Assembly: GCA_014084085.1 (NCBI GenBank) | Contig: NPFB01000040.1 | Coordinates: 427,699-491,698 of the forward strand | Reading direction: 5' to 3' | DNA length: 64,000 nucleotides | DNA from: Hondaea fermentalgiana | Taxonomy: Eukaryota; Sar; Bigyra; Thraustochytrida; Thraustochytriidae | Part shown: positions 1-9,655 of the stretch, piece by piece | Numbering within the stretch: position 1 is the stretch's first letter | How the letters are laid out: each line of letters starts with the position of its first letter | The notes under the pieces: model-generated | The model's database searches: none | Told to the model about the DNA's origin: nothing | Seen by the model: the letters and a program-made list of their open reading frames with translations, nothing else | Position numbers and translations under genes: made by a program

Positions 1-320
1 TCGCCGGCGACGGGCGCGTCTGCACGCAGGGCCTAGCTACCGCCGCGCGGGTGCGGTGGGCCGCAAGAGGGGCAAGCAAACTCTGTCTATCCATCCGACT
101 ATTCATCATTCTGTCCAGGCAAGCCAATCCATCCATACATCCATCCATTCCAAAGCAGGCGCAGAGAGCTTGCTCGCTCTCCGGCGGCAAGGCGCAGCGG
201 CGCGGCCCGAAGAGACGCGAGGATACCGAATAACCGGTACGCAGATCGCGCACGCGAGCACGCCGTCCGTCGGCCTGTGGAGAGTCTGCTCTAGAGAAGG
301 GCAGAAAAAAGGGGCACGAA
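1..320. other. 5' flank of the PP1-type gene
   Basis: No convincing coding sequence is visible. Positions about 88-150 carry an imperfect run of ATCC/CATC units. The rest is GC-rich and reads as promoter and 5' UTR of the phosphatase that starts at 321. Confidence 0.5.
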
Positions 321-1544
321 ATGCCAAAAAACGCGGTCGGGACCGCGGACGCCGCGGCGGGCGCGCCGCAGCAGAACAGCAGAAACGAGGAGGGCAACAG
401 CACCGTCGCTGGCGCTGGCGCCGGCAGCAGCCACAGTCGTAACAACAGCAGCACGAGCCGGGGAGGCAGAGACGTCAGTCGCACGGGCGTGGGCGACTTT
501 CAGCCTGGGGCCAACTCCGCGATAGGCGCCACGCCTCAACGCATGCCTGCGTCCCCGCCACCGCCGCTTACAAACGAAGAGACAGCCATGGTAGACGGTG
601 TGATCAACTCTTTGCTCAGCGCACGCTCGTGCGCCCGCGCAGCCGATCTCAAGGTGGACTTGGACGCTTCGTCGATTCATAAGATCTGCGCACGAGCAGA
701 AAAGATCTTTCTCAGCGAACCAGGCCTCTTAAAGCTCAAAGCCCCCATCAACATCGTTGGCGACATCCATGGCCAATTTCTAGACCTTTTGCGCTACTTT
801 GAAATCGGGGGTCTTCCGCCCAATACACAGTATCTGTTCCTTGGTGACTATGTGGACCGCGGCAAAAATGGCGTAGAAACAACGATGCTTTTGCTGGCGT
901 TCAAGCTCAAGTATCCAGACAAGATATACATGCTCAAAGGCAATCACGAGTGCACGACGATCTCGAGAATGTACGGATTCTGGGACGAATGTGCCGTCAA
1001 ATATAGCGAGACGAGCTGGCGCGAAATGAACGCGGTCTTCAAAACCCTTCCCTTGGCAGCTCTCGTGAACGATCGCATCTTTGCCACTCATGGTGGCCTT
1101 AGCCCAGATCTTATTTCGCTACGAGACATCAATGCGATCGAACGTCCGTCTGACGTCCCCATCGATGGCCTGCTCTGCGACCTGCTCTGGTCTGATCCAA
1201 CAAAGGATTCGGCAGTGTGGATGCCCAGCGACCGCGGCGTCTCTTACTGTTTTGGGGAAAGGATCGTCGATGACTTCCTTCAGGCCTTTGATGTTGACAT
1301 CATCGTTCGAGCGCATCAAGTTGTACCTGAAGGCTTTGAGTTCTTTCCTGCAAACACACGCAAGCTTGTCACCGTCTTTTCAGCAGTTAATTACTGCAAT
1401 CAGTTTGACAATGCTGGCGCCATGATGCTTGTGGACAAAGACCTCGTTTGCTCCTTCCACGTTCTTAAACCTGAAACGAGCGAGGTTCCTTTGGCCCCGA
1501 GAGTCAACTCATTCACGCGACCACAGACGCCACGTCCGGACTAA
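321..1544 (+). CDS. PP1-type serine/threonine protein phosphatase
   Basis: A 407-residue protein of the PPP family, closest in pattern to the PP1 catalytic subunit, a metal-dependent Ser/Thr phosphatase of cytosol and nucleus. The first 90 residues are a Gly/Ser/Ala-rich extension not found in ordinary PP1. The catalytic core follows with GDIHGQ (147-152), GDYVDRG (175-181), GNHE (207-210), HGGLSP (257-262) and RAHQ (330-333), which supply the two-metal site and the catalytic His. Near the C-terminus the usual NYCGEFDNAGA reads NYCNQFDNAGA, and GKQS after GDYVDR reads GKNG, so it is a diverged paralogue. The extension may direct localisation. The ATG at 321 is the first in frame, and no intron is needed. 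Confidence 0.9.
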   Translation: MPKNAVGTADAAAGAPQQNSRNEEGNSTVAGAGAGSSHSRNNSSTSRGGRDVSRTGVGDFQPGANSAIGATPQRMPASPPPPLTNEETAMVDGVINSLLSARSCARAADLKVDLDASSIHKICARAEKIFLSEPGLLKLKAPINIVGDIHGQFLDLLRYFEIGGLPPNTQYLFLGDYVDRGKNGVETTMLLLAFKLKYPDKIYMLKGNHECTTISRMYGFWDECAVKYSETSWREMNAVFKTLPLAALVNDRIFATHGGLSPDLISLRDINAIERPSDVPIDGLLCDLLWSDPTKDSAVWMPSDRGVSYCFGERIVDDFLQAFDVDIIVRAHQVVPEGFEFFPANTRKLVTVFSAVNYCNQFDNAGAMMLVDKDLVCSFHVLKPETSEVPLAPRVNSFTRPQTPRPD

Positions 1545-1654
1545 TTGACCCGCCACGCTCAGCTCAACGATTGCGCTTTGAATACAGTGTTTACTTATTA
1601 CTCAGTATTTGCGGAGGTGGATCGACGCAACGAGCTCCGACGCATTGACGCACC

Positions 1655-1740
1655 GATTGATCGTCTGACCGACGTCTTGACTGACTGGTGGCTTGACACA
1701 CCGACGGCTCAACTGACTGACGGCTTGACCGACGGATTAC
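1655..1740. repeat. Degenerate TGAC-rich tandem repeat
   Basis: Successive units of 10-14 bases share the core CTGAC or CTTGAC followed by a GACGG-like tail. The array lies about 110 bases after the phosphatase stop codon, probably in its 3' UTR. Confidence 0.6.
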
Positions 1741-2098
1741 CGCGTCCTCGTTCGACCGCTTGAACATTCGCGTTGCCAAAAAAAATGAAAGAGCAAGGCA
1801 AGAGCCAGCCAGTTCTTGTGGAGTAGTGGCACGCTCTCATTGGCAAAAGCTGTTCTCTTTCGAATTACTCTCCGTGGTATAATCAACCAAAGCAATGAAT
1901 TTTCCCGTTTGTTTTCTCATAGGCGCGATCGACCGTCAATCGTTGCTTTCTCGCACCACGATCGACCGTCGATCAGTTACTATGGAAAGGAAAGGAAAAG
2001 TATGGGTTCATACTGCCCTCATGGCAAGGCCATTTTTTTTACATAGGAAAGCAAGAAAGGGAAGAGAATGAGAGGATGCTAGGGAGGTTTTTAACTTT

Positions 2099-2122
2099 AA
2101 AAAAAAAAAAAAAAAAAAAAAA
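2099..2122. repeat. Poly-A tract of 24 bases
   Basis: An uninterrupted A run in the intergenic stretch. It could be a simple homopolymer or the relic of a retroposed 3' end; no target-site duplication is evident. Confidence 0.8.
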
Positions 2123-2801
2123 GAGGAGCTGGCATGTGTCAGCTGTGGCCAGTCTTTAAGCGGCGCTGGGTGGGACATAGAGAATATGTCCTTCAACCTC
2201 TTTATTCCAAAATATAGAAAATTGATGGCTGTGGTGAATTTAAGCCATTTTACAACTCAATAGTCGCGACCCTCAAACAGTCGAGTGTGGGAAAAGACGC
2301 TAGAATTTTGAAGCATTTTCCGACATATACCACTGTAAATTCTTTCACTTCTGTTGCCTTCTATACACTGAGATGCCAATTTTGAAACAGATTCTGGCAG
2401 TGAACTCGCTCCCGTGTGTAGTAGCCATGGTTGGTGGTTGCGTTGCGTGCAACTGCAAGCAGCACAAGCAGCAATCTTGCATCATAGGTATAGAGAAGAG
2501 AAAGTAAAATAAAAACGAAAAAACCGGAAAAAACAAAGAAACGAAGAGCCAACGAAAAAAGCACCAAAAGTAGTAGGCCTATTAGTTGGCGCGTGCACGT
2601 GTCCAGAAAAATGATTGCGCGCGTCCAGAGCAGCAGCAGCAAACACCCTTTGGCCAACGCGAAGCTCATTCGCCGAGCTCGTTGTGAAGGCGTGCGGGCG
2701 GACATCAAGCTCGATAGAGGAAGAGAGCGAGCGCATAGCGCGAGCGCGCTGGCCGTGCTGATCAGATCAGACGTGCGCAACGACAAGGCAACCTGGAAAA
2801 G

Positions 2802-3878
2802 ATGGTGGCAGAATCTGCGGCTCGCGCAGAATGGGAGGCGTACTCTTGGGCCGTACTACAAGAAGTCACAGGCCGAACGAAGGTCCAAAAGTGCTATGTA
2901 AGCCGCGTTTACCCCCTGAATTTTTGGAGAGTGATCCGTAGCCCAAACCTGTGGCGGCTTATCAGTTTGGGATTTGGGGGCTTTCTTCTCTGGGTGACAA
3001 TTAAAAGTGGTGCCGGCGGACTAATTTTTGCTGCCGCTTCTATTGTATTCCTGACGGCACCCATTCTGATAATCCTTGATCACAAAAAATGGAGCCAAGA
3101 ATACATGGAGTTCATAGGCTTTTCGAATCACGAGCTCGTCATCGTGTATGGCACATTGAAGACTGGACCTTGTAACCTTCTTCAGGTTCCTTTTGATCGA
3201 ATCCTCTCGATTTCAGAATCTAGAATGACGAAGGCCGTGAGCATCACTTTTACGAGTTCGGAAGATATATTGGGCGAAGCCATTCTGTATCCTGATGAAT
3301 CCGAATTGTTTGTGAGAGATCTAGAAAGTGAGGTATCCTTTGTTCAGGACCAAGAAGCTCCCAATTCCAACGGCCCGCGCATAGCGACGACGCGCGACGA
3401 CGTGGTCGTCATTCCCTTCGTATCGACTACGCCATACCCAGCTTGGTATCTCCATGGCTTACATAGGCCTGCGGGTGTTTTGGAAAAACACGTTTCCGGC
3501 CGCGGTGGCGGCCATGGTGGGAACGCAGGCGGTGGCGGCGATGGTGATGGTGGGGGGGGTGGCGATGGTGGTGGCTGAGGTGAAGATTATTTACTTGATA
3601 AGAATCCCGATAACGTACGGAGGGGATCCCTGGTGAAAATTTGCAACGAGTACGTTCAGGGTGAATTGAGAAGAGTCGCGCGTTTTTGCGGCAGCGTATT
3701 CAAACGAATCTTGCAAGCTTCTATTAAGGATCAGTCGCCCTCAACAGGCGCTCAAAGACCTACGCCCACGCAATCTTATCCTACACCTGCGTTAAGTATC
3801 TCGCGTATTGAACAAAAGGTGATGCGGCGGCTAGCGATCAATCAAATTCTGCAGAACAGGTTTGCCAGTGTTCAGTAG
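2802..3878 (+). CDS. Unknown membrane protein, probably three exons
   Basis: The family is not recognised. Frame-consistent splicing of 2802-3332, 3442-3579 and 3660-3878 gives 295 residues. Exon 1 encodes two hydrophobic segments (about residues 58-90) followed by a globular part resembling a small beta-rich PH-like module. Exon 2 encodes a very hydrophobic Ala/Val/Met segment. Exon 3 encodes a basic tail with a Ser/Thr/Pro linker. The need for introns comes from the coding signal moving from frame 0 to +1 and back. Proposed introns are 3333-3441 (GTATCC...CAG, 109 bases) and 3580-3659 (GTGAAG...CAG, 80 bases), all phase 0. Read straight through, the first frame ends in a Gly-rich stretch at 3578. 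Sequencing indels near the G8 run (3552-3559) are an alternative, though they do not by themselves explain the return to frame 0. Confidence 0.45.
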
Positions 3879-4129
3879 TAGACCTCACTCGAATCATGAG
3901 AATTTCTTATCTCGCTTTCCTTCGCAGCTGCGTTTGGATCACAGAATGCTCTTGGATAAATAGAAAAAGTTCATTCTGTGGCTTGGCGAAAGTCAACCAA
4001 TTTCCCTTTTTTTTTCTTTTCTTTTTTTTTTTTTTCCAATGTTTATCTTTGGCTGTGGTTTTTTCAATTTTTTTTTCCAAGAAGAGCACGATCGGAGCAC
4101 TTGCAGACGGATTTGGCAGGAACGCAACA

Positions 4130-5350
4130 ATGAGCGCTGTTGCAGTGCCAACCGCGAGGCTAGCTGCGCCGCCTAAAGGCCGCGCCGCGCTCCTCGATGT
4201 TGCGCTAGCACGCTCGTGCGTACCTCAAGGCGACAGTCTTGATGGTCTCGTGTTAGTCCGCGTCCTCGACGCGGTGGAAGTTGGTGACCTCACCGTGACC
4301 GTGGAGTGCACCGCCAAGACGAGCATAACGCGCAAACCGCTCACAGTCTTTTCGCATGCAACGTCGCGGACTGCTTATATTGACGCCTTGCCGAGACAAC
4401 GCTTCGTGACACCTGCAATTCGCGGTGTCGTACTCAATCCCGGCGAGTATCAATTTCCTTTTTCTCTCGAGCTTCCTGCGGACGCACCACCCTCGATGCA
4501 CATCGATCAGCAGCTCGTACTAGCTAGCATAAGCTACACGGTCACGGCCAAAATCACAAGACCCCTCACGGCAAGTCGCACGAATTTTTCGTCAACAATT
4601 CATCGTAGTCAATTCTGGGTTTTAGCGGCACCGCCTTCATCGGCCTCAACGAACCTCATTGCCAGAAATCCTCACGTGGATCAATACCTTCCTTTTCAAG
4701 CTCCAGTACCTTGCGGATGCTGGCCTACCTCGTCGAGGCCGGCCCCAAGGTCGCCCGCGTCGCAATTAGCTCTTCATGCATTCAGGGATGCGAGCCAGGA
4801 TGATCAGCCTGAAGGAACACAGCCGCCGCACTTGGAATTCAAGGCAACTCTGGAGACGACAGCATTGCACCTGGGCGAGTCTTGTTCCATCAACATTTGG
4901 ATCCGCAATGTTTCTGATCTCGTCGTCGAGACTGTCGCTGTCGGGATAGAAGAGACGCTCACTGCAAAGGCAATCGATTATTCCTCTACCATTAAGGTGC
5001 GCACCTTAGCTTTGCCATCATGCAAAGCCGTCAGCCTGGGCCAAGGGGACGAGTCTGCTTCAACCTTTAAAGTCGCGGTCGATGTTACCGCAGGCTCGTT
5101 TCATTCAGCTTCAATATCGCTTTCGCACGCTATACTTTTCCAGGTGCACGTTCAAGGACTTCGAAAAGCTTTCTGTATTCGCTTGGAGAACGTACACGTC
5201 TACCAATCGGTGAATAAGATGCCAGAGGGCGCTGTGAAGGGTTCAGACGTTGACGAGCTGGCAGACTATCGTCCAGAGGAAGCACGCATCTTGCATGGCG
5301 CTATGGTCTTGAGCACGCAAACAGTTCCAGAGGCGCGAGCTGTATCATGA
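4130..5350 (+). CDS. Arrestin-fold (ARRDC-like) protein
   Basis: A 406-residue protein with the two-lobed arrestin beta-sandwich pattern. The N-terminal lobe (about 18-145) has the family hallmark PGEYQFPFSLELP (residues 104-116), followed by a short stretch ending in the 'SISYTVTAKI' strand typical of alpha-arrestins. The C-terminal lobe (about 225-370) contains the repeated beta strands around 'SCSINIWIRNVSD'. Family members are adaptors that link membrane receptors or transporters to ubiquitin ligases or endocytosis, and work in the cytosol at membranes. The frame stays open upstream to 3896, but that part is translated from T-rich sequence, so the ATG at 4130 is preferred. No PPxY ligase-binding motif was seen in the tail. 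Confidence 0.75.
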   Translation: MSAVAVPTARLAAPPKGRAALLDVALARSCVPQGDSLDGLVLVRVLDAVEVGDLTVTVECTAKTSITRKPLTVFSHATSRTAYIDALPRQRFVTPAIRGVVLNPGEYQFPFSLELPADAPPSMHIDQQLVLASISYTVTAKITRPLTASRTNFSSTIHRSQFWVLAAPPSSASTNLIARNPHVDQYLPFQAPVPCGCWPTSSRPAPRSPASQLALHAFRDASQDDQPEGTQPPHLEFKATLETTALHLGESCSINIWIRNVSDLVVETVAVGIEETLTAKAIDYSSTIKVRTLALPSCKAVSLGQGDESASTFKVAVDVTAGSFHSASISLSHAILFQVHVQGLRKAFCIRLENVHVYQSVNKMPEGAVKGSDVDELADYRPEEARILHGAMVLSTQTVPEARAVS

Positions 5351-5979
5351 CCGTCATTCAGACATGACTACGTGCGGACAGGACTACGTGCAGTGCCCGC
5401 TGAAGGAAAGCCCAGCCTGGGGCGGCGGAGACCACGTCTTGCTTGATCCGCGTGAAAAAGTTACGCCAAAGCGCAATCATGAGGTCAGTAGCCAGGATCC
5501 GTGCGCGAGCGCCTAGGCCTGAAATCAAATCAAACTGTGTATTTGAGGGCATGAACGCTCAAAATTGCCAACTACATCATCACTAGCGTCACCAGCGACG
5601 AAAAGCAGTTGAAAGCCGGATAAGAAGGAGAACACTGAGCCCGAAAACCATGCCATCCACATCACTCACACGCTTAGTCGATCGTTGAATGTAAATCTTG
5701 CTCTTGGCTATCCTTGTTGGTTGGCTTTGCCACGTTGGCTAAGATAGCAGAACGATAAAAAAAGTGCCAGGTTCAAACAAGACGGAAAAAAGCCAAAAAA
5801 GATAAAAAGAAAGGTCACATTTCACTGAATTATGTTGACGAGAATGTCTCGATTTGGCCTGAAAGACCATAGCTCTTCCACCTCTGGATTGTTGCAATCT
5901 CCATTTGGCTCTTTCTCTGTATCAAAGAGAGAATAACGAGTGTCCCACCCCGATCTCTCCCTTTGCCTTTCTTATTGTT
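5351..5979. other. Intergenic region, convergent 3' ends
   Basis: This lies between the stop codons of the arrestin-like gene (plus) and the GFA-like gene (minus). Two minus-strand frames exist, 5358-5552 (64 residues) and 5589-5738 (49 residues, ending in a short hydrophobic segment and preceded by an acceptor-like TAG). Neither has enough support to call. The rest is AT-rich 3' UTR-like sequence. Confidence 0.45.
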
Positions 5980-7263
5980 CTAGTATCGGCGTTTGCCTTT
6001 GATTCCGGGGGGTGCTTTGCGCTGAGGCTTTTGCCCGCCCGTCGGAGCCGCGTGCTGCTTCGTTGAAGACGGACCTGCGTCGCTCGCAAAAGTAACGGTT
6101 TTTGCTTGATCTTTGTAGTATCCTACGCCACGCTCGGCGGTCTTAAACACATAGCCCGGCCTCACTCCTTTGAAATCGCCAGCGGGAATGTAGTCGTCGC
6201 CATTTCCTGGCATGGATTGTTGCGCATGCTGGTACAAGGAGTTACCGCCAAAGGATGAAGGCGATGGCGCTGTGCCTGCGAGGTCCATCTTGTCCATGCC
6301 AGTCTCAAGTCCAGCAGTGCTGCCGTTGCTGCTGTGGCTGGATCCGCTGTGCGGGTCTGCATGTTCCCCGCCCCATGCCTGATTTGCGTGCGGTGGCGGT
6401 GCTAGCAGGTGTGGAGGCGCCTGCGTGACATGTGGGTTCGTGTCGACAGGGGTGACCACCTTGCGCGAGATTTTGCCCACGCGACCTTGATGCAAGACCT
6501 CAATGTATTCCGCATATTCGCCCCCGAGTCCAGTCTGAAGATCGCCGTGGATGAGCTCCACAATGTTATCGCATGGTACGCTGATGATGCCATGTGCTTT
6601 ATTCGCCACGCTGTTTTCGTCAACGATGTGGGAAGCGTGCAGGCGTAGCGTCTGCTTTGGCTGCGATGTCTCGATGGAATATGCAGTCGCAGTGTGGTCC
6701 GATGCATAGTGCGCCGACGAGGATGCGCTTGATTGTTGTGAATGTGATGAGGACGCGAATCGAGGCACCATAGCCTTTGGAGTGCCCATGTTTTGATCGC
6801 CGCTGCTGCCAATGCTGTTACCGTTCCTATTGTTGGCGCTGTTGCCCCCGGATGCGTCGGGGAGGCCCGGAAATCGCGGCAAGCCGTCTTGCAGGGAATT
6901 GAGAATGTGAGGCAGGCCCTCGGCGCACTGGATGTGATACATGGGCGCAGCGATCGTCCCCGAGGTATTGTGCATCACGCCTCGGTTGAGCTCGATGGTG
7001 TTCCCCGAGGCGTTTCTGCAGCTGAGCGGCGTCCCGCACGCTCCGCAAAACTGCCTCACGGTCGGGCCCGCTTCATGCGAGCGCAGCATGCCGTTCGCGT
7101 CGTGAAAGACCACCACGCTCGCGGGCGCGAGCAGCGCGTCGAAGAACGCCGCGCCCGTCCACTCGCGGTACCCTCGCGCGTGGTTGTACGAGACGAGACA
7201 GTTCTCGACGCCCTGCGCGATGTCGAAAGAGACCTGCCCGCACAGGCATCTCCCCGACGCCAT
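5980..7263 (-). CDS. GFA-fold (CENP-V/GFA-like) protein with long disordered tail
   Basis: A 427-residue protein. Residues 1-125 match the GFA fold (glutathione-dependent formaldehyde-activating enzyme / CENP-V family), a small zinc-binding domain: CLCG at 6-9, CGACGTPL at 74-81 and a downstream ELNRG strand. The family's second cysteine group (CxCSxCR) is reduced to one Cys at 22 in a Tyr/His/Arg context, so the usual zinc sites are incomplete and catalysis is doubtful. Residues 140-220 and 300-360 are Ser/Gly/His/Pro-rich and disordered. Between them is a compact segment with 'NIVELIHGD'. Near residue 368 is PGYVFKTAERGVGYYKD, a short motif known from varied protist proteins. The end is basic. 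The ATG at 7263 directly precedes the domain; an upstream in-frame Met at 7344 would only add Arg/Gly-rich sequence. Confidence 0.6.
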   Translation of the reverse strand: MASGRCLCGQVSFDIAQGVENCLVSYNHARGYREWTGAAFFDALLAPASVVVFHDANGMLRSHEAGPTVRQFCGACGTPLSCRNASGNTIELNRGVMHNTSGTIAAPMYHIQCAEGLPHILNSLQDGLPRFPGLPDASGGNSANNRNGNSIGSSGDQNMGTPKAMVPRFASSSHSQQSSASSSAHYASDHTATAYSIETSQPKQTLRLHASHIVDENSVANKAHGIISVPCDNIVELIHGDLQTGLGGEYAEYIEVLHQGRVGKISRKVVTPVDTNPHVTQAPPHLLAPPPHANQAWGGEHADPHSGSSHSSNGSTAGLETGMDKMDLAGTAPSPSSFGGNSLYQHAQQSMPGNGDDYIPAGDFKGVRPGYVFKTAERGVGYYKDQAKTVTFASDAGPSSTKQHAAPTGGQKPQRKAPPGIKGKRRY

Positions 7264-8084
7264 GGCGCGGGTCGACCTCCGCCCTCCTCGCACCCCCCGC
7301 CTCCTCCCCGCTCCCGCCTCCCCGCGTCCGCCCGCCGAGGTCAACGCACGAACGGACGCACGCTCAGATCGCGCTGCTGCTGCGGCTCCGACGCCTCGGA
7401 TCGCGGTCTATACTTTCATTCCCGCTTCCTGCAGCTGCTCGAGACGCCCCGGGAAGCTCACATAAGATCAGATTATAGATCACAGAGCACAGATCAGTTC
7501 GGGTTTGATCAGACCGTCGTCGAGGTGGCCATCAAGACGTAGCCTATGCTGTGCAGGTGCATCGTGGCGTGCGGGATGCACCACCGTCGTCCATGGAGAT
7601 CGCTCAGGTGGGCTGCATGAGGATACTGCGGCGGATGCGACGAGCAAAGAGAGCGTCGAAATTCGAGCATCGCGCGCATGCCAGGCGGCAGGGGAGAGGC
7701 CGTGAATGCACGCGGATCGCGCTGCTTTGCGGAGATATTCTGCTGATGAGCAAGCCTTCGCGGGCAAGCCTTCCGCCGTCGACGGGGGATGTCATCCGCC
7801 ACAGCTGAGCTGCAGGGTCGTCGCTTCACATGTCAATGCGTTGCCTTCGTGTGGATAATGCCTTCGTCGATGGCCTTTTCTTTTCACCCTCGAGCTGTAC
7901 GCGCGATTCGCAGTCGGCAGCAGACCCTCTTTGGCCGCCGTCGGCCACAGGCAAAGTTCGGGGCGGTCTTCGTTCGTACATACGTTCGTACATACGTTCG
8001 TACATACTTCCACTCGACCATCTTCTTGGGTGGCAAGGCTATACCAACTTCGATTCAATCAGGGCAGGCGAAGGTGGCGAGAAC
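7264..8084. other. Divergent promoter region
   Basis: The region separates the minus-strand GFA-like gene from the plus-strand rhomboid-like gene. It is GC-rich near the former. Many frames are open by composition, none convincing. A perfect 12-base tandem repeat at 7972-8007 lies 77 bases before the rhomboid-like start. Confidence 0.5.
7972..8007. repeat. Three perfect copies of GTTCGTACATAC
   Basis: A 12-base unit is repeated three times head to tail. Because the unit is a multiple of three, all frames stay open. It lies in the presumed promoter or 5' UTR of the gene at 8085. Confidence 0.9.
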
Positions 8085-9053
8085 ATGCGCGCGGTCCACC
8101 TCCTCCTCGCCTCGTTGGCAGCAGCGCTGGCGCTGACGCGACCCGGGCAGACAGAGCGCCGCGCGACGACGAAGCTGGCGCAGACGTCTGTGGCAGAAGC
8201 CGCCTGGAGCGTGGGCGAGGAGCGATGGCATCGCTGGCGCTCGGGCGAGGCGCCGGGCTGGCCTCACCAGCTTGGACCCATTCCGCTCGACGTCTCAGAC
8301 ACCTACACAACGGACTACTTGCTCTTTACCATGAGCGTGCCCAAGAATCCCCAGAGCGAGAAACGGAGACTTGGCGCCCTGGGCAAAATCTTTCCGCATA
8401 CCATCGAAGATGATCTATTTGCGCTTGGGGCGCTTCTCTTTGTCTCGTACGGCTTGACGTACGCGGCGCCCTCGTGGGTTTTTCGCAACATGCAGCCTGA
8501 CCTACTTCGCCCGTGGACAATTGTGCTCACAAGTCTGTACTCGGAGTCGATTTTTGCTGCTCTCACAGGGACCATGTCGCTCGTAACGAGCGGTCTTCTC
8601 GTGCAAAAGACTCTTGGGCGCCAGGGATACCTGCTGTTCTTTTTTCTTCCCGGGGCTCTGGCAGCACTGGCGCAGCTTTTGACTTCCCGATTCCCTGAGC
8701 CCGTAGGCTGCGAGGCTGCCATGTTTGCGAGCATTACTTTCGCCGCGCTTGCCTATCCAGATCAACTCTTCAGTGTGTATGGTAAGGAGCTCAGTGGCTT
8801 CATGCTCATGTCCACGCAAATTGGTCTCAGCTTAGGGCCGCTTCTGGGTGTCCCTCCCTTGCTATTGAAACGCCTTCCTACATTTTCGACGGGGGCGACC
8901 GTAGGCCTGGCCACCTACATTGTGCTTAACGAGCGCCAAACACGAGCCTTGCTGTCGTGGATTCCATTCGACTTCGAGGTGCCTCAGCTTGCTGCATCCC
9001 TCATCGCAGCCAATATGCTTCTCACGTTGGCCGCGTATAACTTTGCACGATAG
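8085..9053 (+). CDS. Rhomboid-like integral membrane protein, probably inactive
   Basis: A 322-residue protein. The first 19 residues look like a signal sequence, followed by an Arg/Thr-rich stretch that could be part of a mitochondrial or secondary transit signal. At least five hydrophobic helices follow between 111 and 320. The arrangement around 145-215 (amphipathic turn, helix, 'LGRQGYLLFFFLPG', then GCEAAMFA) mirrors the rhomboid core L1-TM2-TM3-TM4. The catalytic serine motif GxSG is replaced by GCEA (208-211), and the catalytic His and the oxyanion His/Asn positions are not recognisable. If it is a rhomboid relative, it is a pseudoprotease, perhaps a membrane chaperone. Upstream in-frame sequence consists of the 12-base repeat, so the ATG at 8085 is chosen. 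Confidence 0.5.
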   Translation: MRAVHLLLASLAAALALTRPGQTERRATTKLAQTSVAEAAWSVGEERWHRWRSGEAPGWPHQLGPIPLDVSDTYTTDYLLFTMSVPKNPQSEKRRLGALGKIFPHTIEDDLFALGALLFVSYGLTYAAPSWVFRNMQPDLLRPWTIVLTSLYSESIFAALTGTMSLVTSGLLVQKTLGRQGYLLFFFLPGALAALAQLLTSRFPEPVGCEAAMFASITFAALAYPDQLFSVYGKELSGFMLMSTQIGLSLGPLLGVPPLLLKRLPTFSTGATVGLATYIVLNERQTRALLSWIPFDFEVPQLAASLIAANMLLTLAAYNFAR

Positions 9054-9655
9054 GTAATAGAATCGATGGCCTGCAGAAAACACGTAGGGAACAAAGTCTT
9101 GTCAACGACGAGAGTACTTTGCTCCACAGAAGGGTGCTTTGCACTTGTCGATCCCAAATTCTCAGTCATTCAAGATCTTACGGCGGAAGAATGGAACGGG
9201 AAAATCGTGTCATAGTCAGTCGCCCACGGCATAGGCCTACTTTCGGTTCTCTTTCGAGACCCTCAGGTCAAGTAAAGCGTGTGAGTCAGTCCAGTGTCGG
9301 GGCCAAAGGTGTCAGAAAATGTAGATCTAGGCCAACAAGAAAGGCTAAAAGAAGGCCAAAGAGGCTAAAAAGGCGAGCCCTTTGTGCTCGATGAGGAGAA
9401 GAACATCTCGGCGGAGCAAATTTTTTCTTCTTCTCTTCCATTCATGCGGCAAAATTTGATAACCTACAAGCTTCTTCATTCTTTTCTTCAACGAACCGGT
9501 CCTTGCGTGCTAACTTCTCATGCGTGTACAATTGAGATTCTTTTTCTTTTCTTTTTCGGGGTTGGGGAGTTATTGTCTCGCGAAACAATAATTTTGACAG
9601 TGAGGCCGCCTCGCTCTCTTGCAAAGCCTTTCATGACTCCTTTACGCGCTCGCTC
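9054..9655. other. Intergenic region, convergent 3' ends
   Basis: It contains a plus-strand frame 9119-9394, which from its ATG at 9191 would give 67 very basic residues. No family is recognised and the composition is repetitive (AAGGC/AAAGG), so it is left uncalled. One TAGGCCTA palindrome lies at 9232-9239. Confidence 0.4.

Larger units (their letters stand above)
1545..2801. other. Intergenic region between phosphatase and membrane-protein gene
   Basis: No supported gene. Positions 1655-1740 hold a degenerate TGAC-rich tandem repeat (CTGACTGAC/CTTGACCGACGG variants). A run of 24 A lies at 2099-2122. One copy of the palindrome TAGGCCTA is at 2574-2581. The minus-strand frame 2361-2786 is Leu/Phe-rich only because of T-rich sequence and is not supported as a gene. 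Confidence 0.5.

Noticed and set aside
2361..2786. 141-residue Leu/Phe-rich minus-strand frame
   Set aside because: Produced by A-rich plus-strand sequence; overlaps the promoter of the next gene.
3420..3602. 22- and 23-base micro-introns in the unknown membrane gene
   Set aside because: Longer introns using standard-length GT-AG pairs also restore the frame, and the other introns in the window are 120-258 bases.
5589..5738. Possible minus-strand exon for a small membrane-anchored tail of 49 residues
   Set aside because: It has an acceptor-like sequence before it and a hydrophobic end, but no upstream exon or family could be found; chance is likely.
6793..7542. 249-codon plus-strand frame opposite the GFA-like gene
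   Set aside because: Antisense shadow of a GC-rich coding region; Arg/Ala/Val composition without motifs.
9191..9394. 67-residue basic frame between rhomboid-like and coiled-coil genes
   Set aside because: Repetitive AAGG-type sequence explains the Lys/Arg content; no family is recognised.
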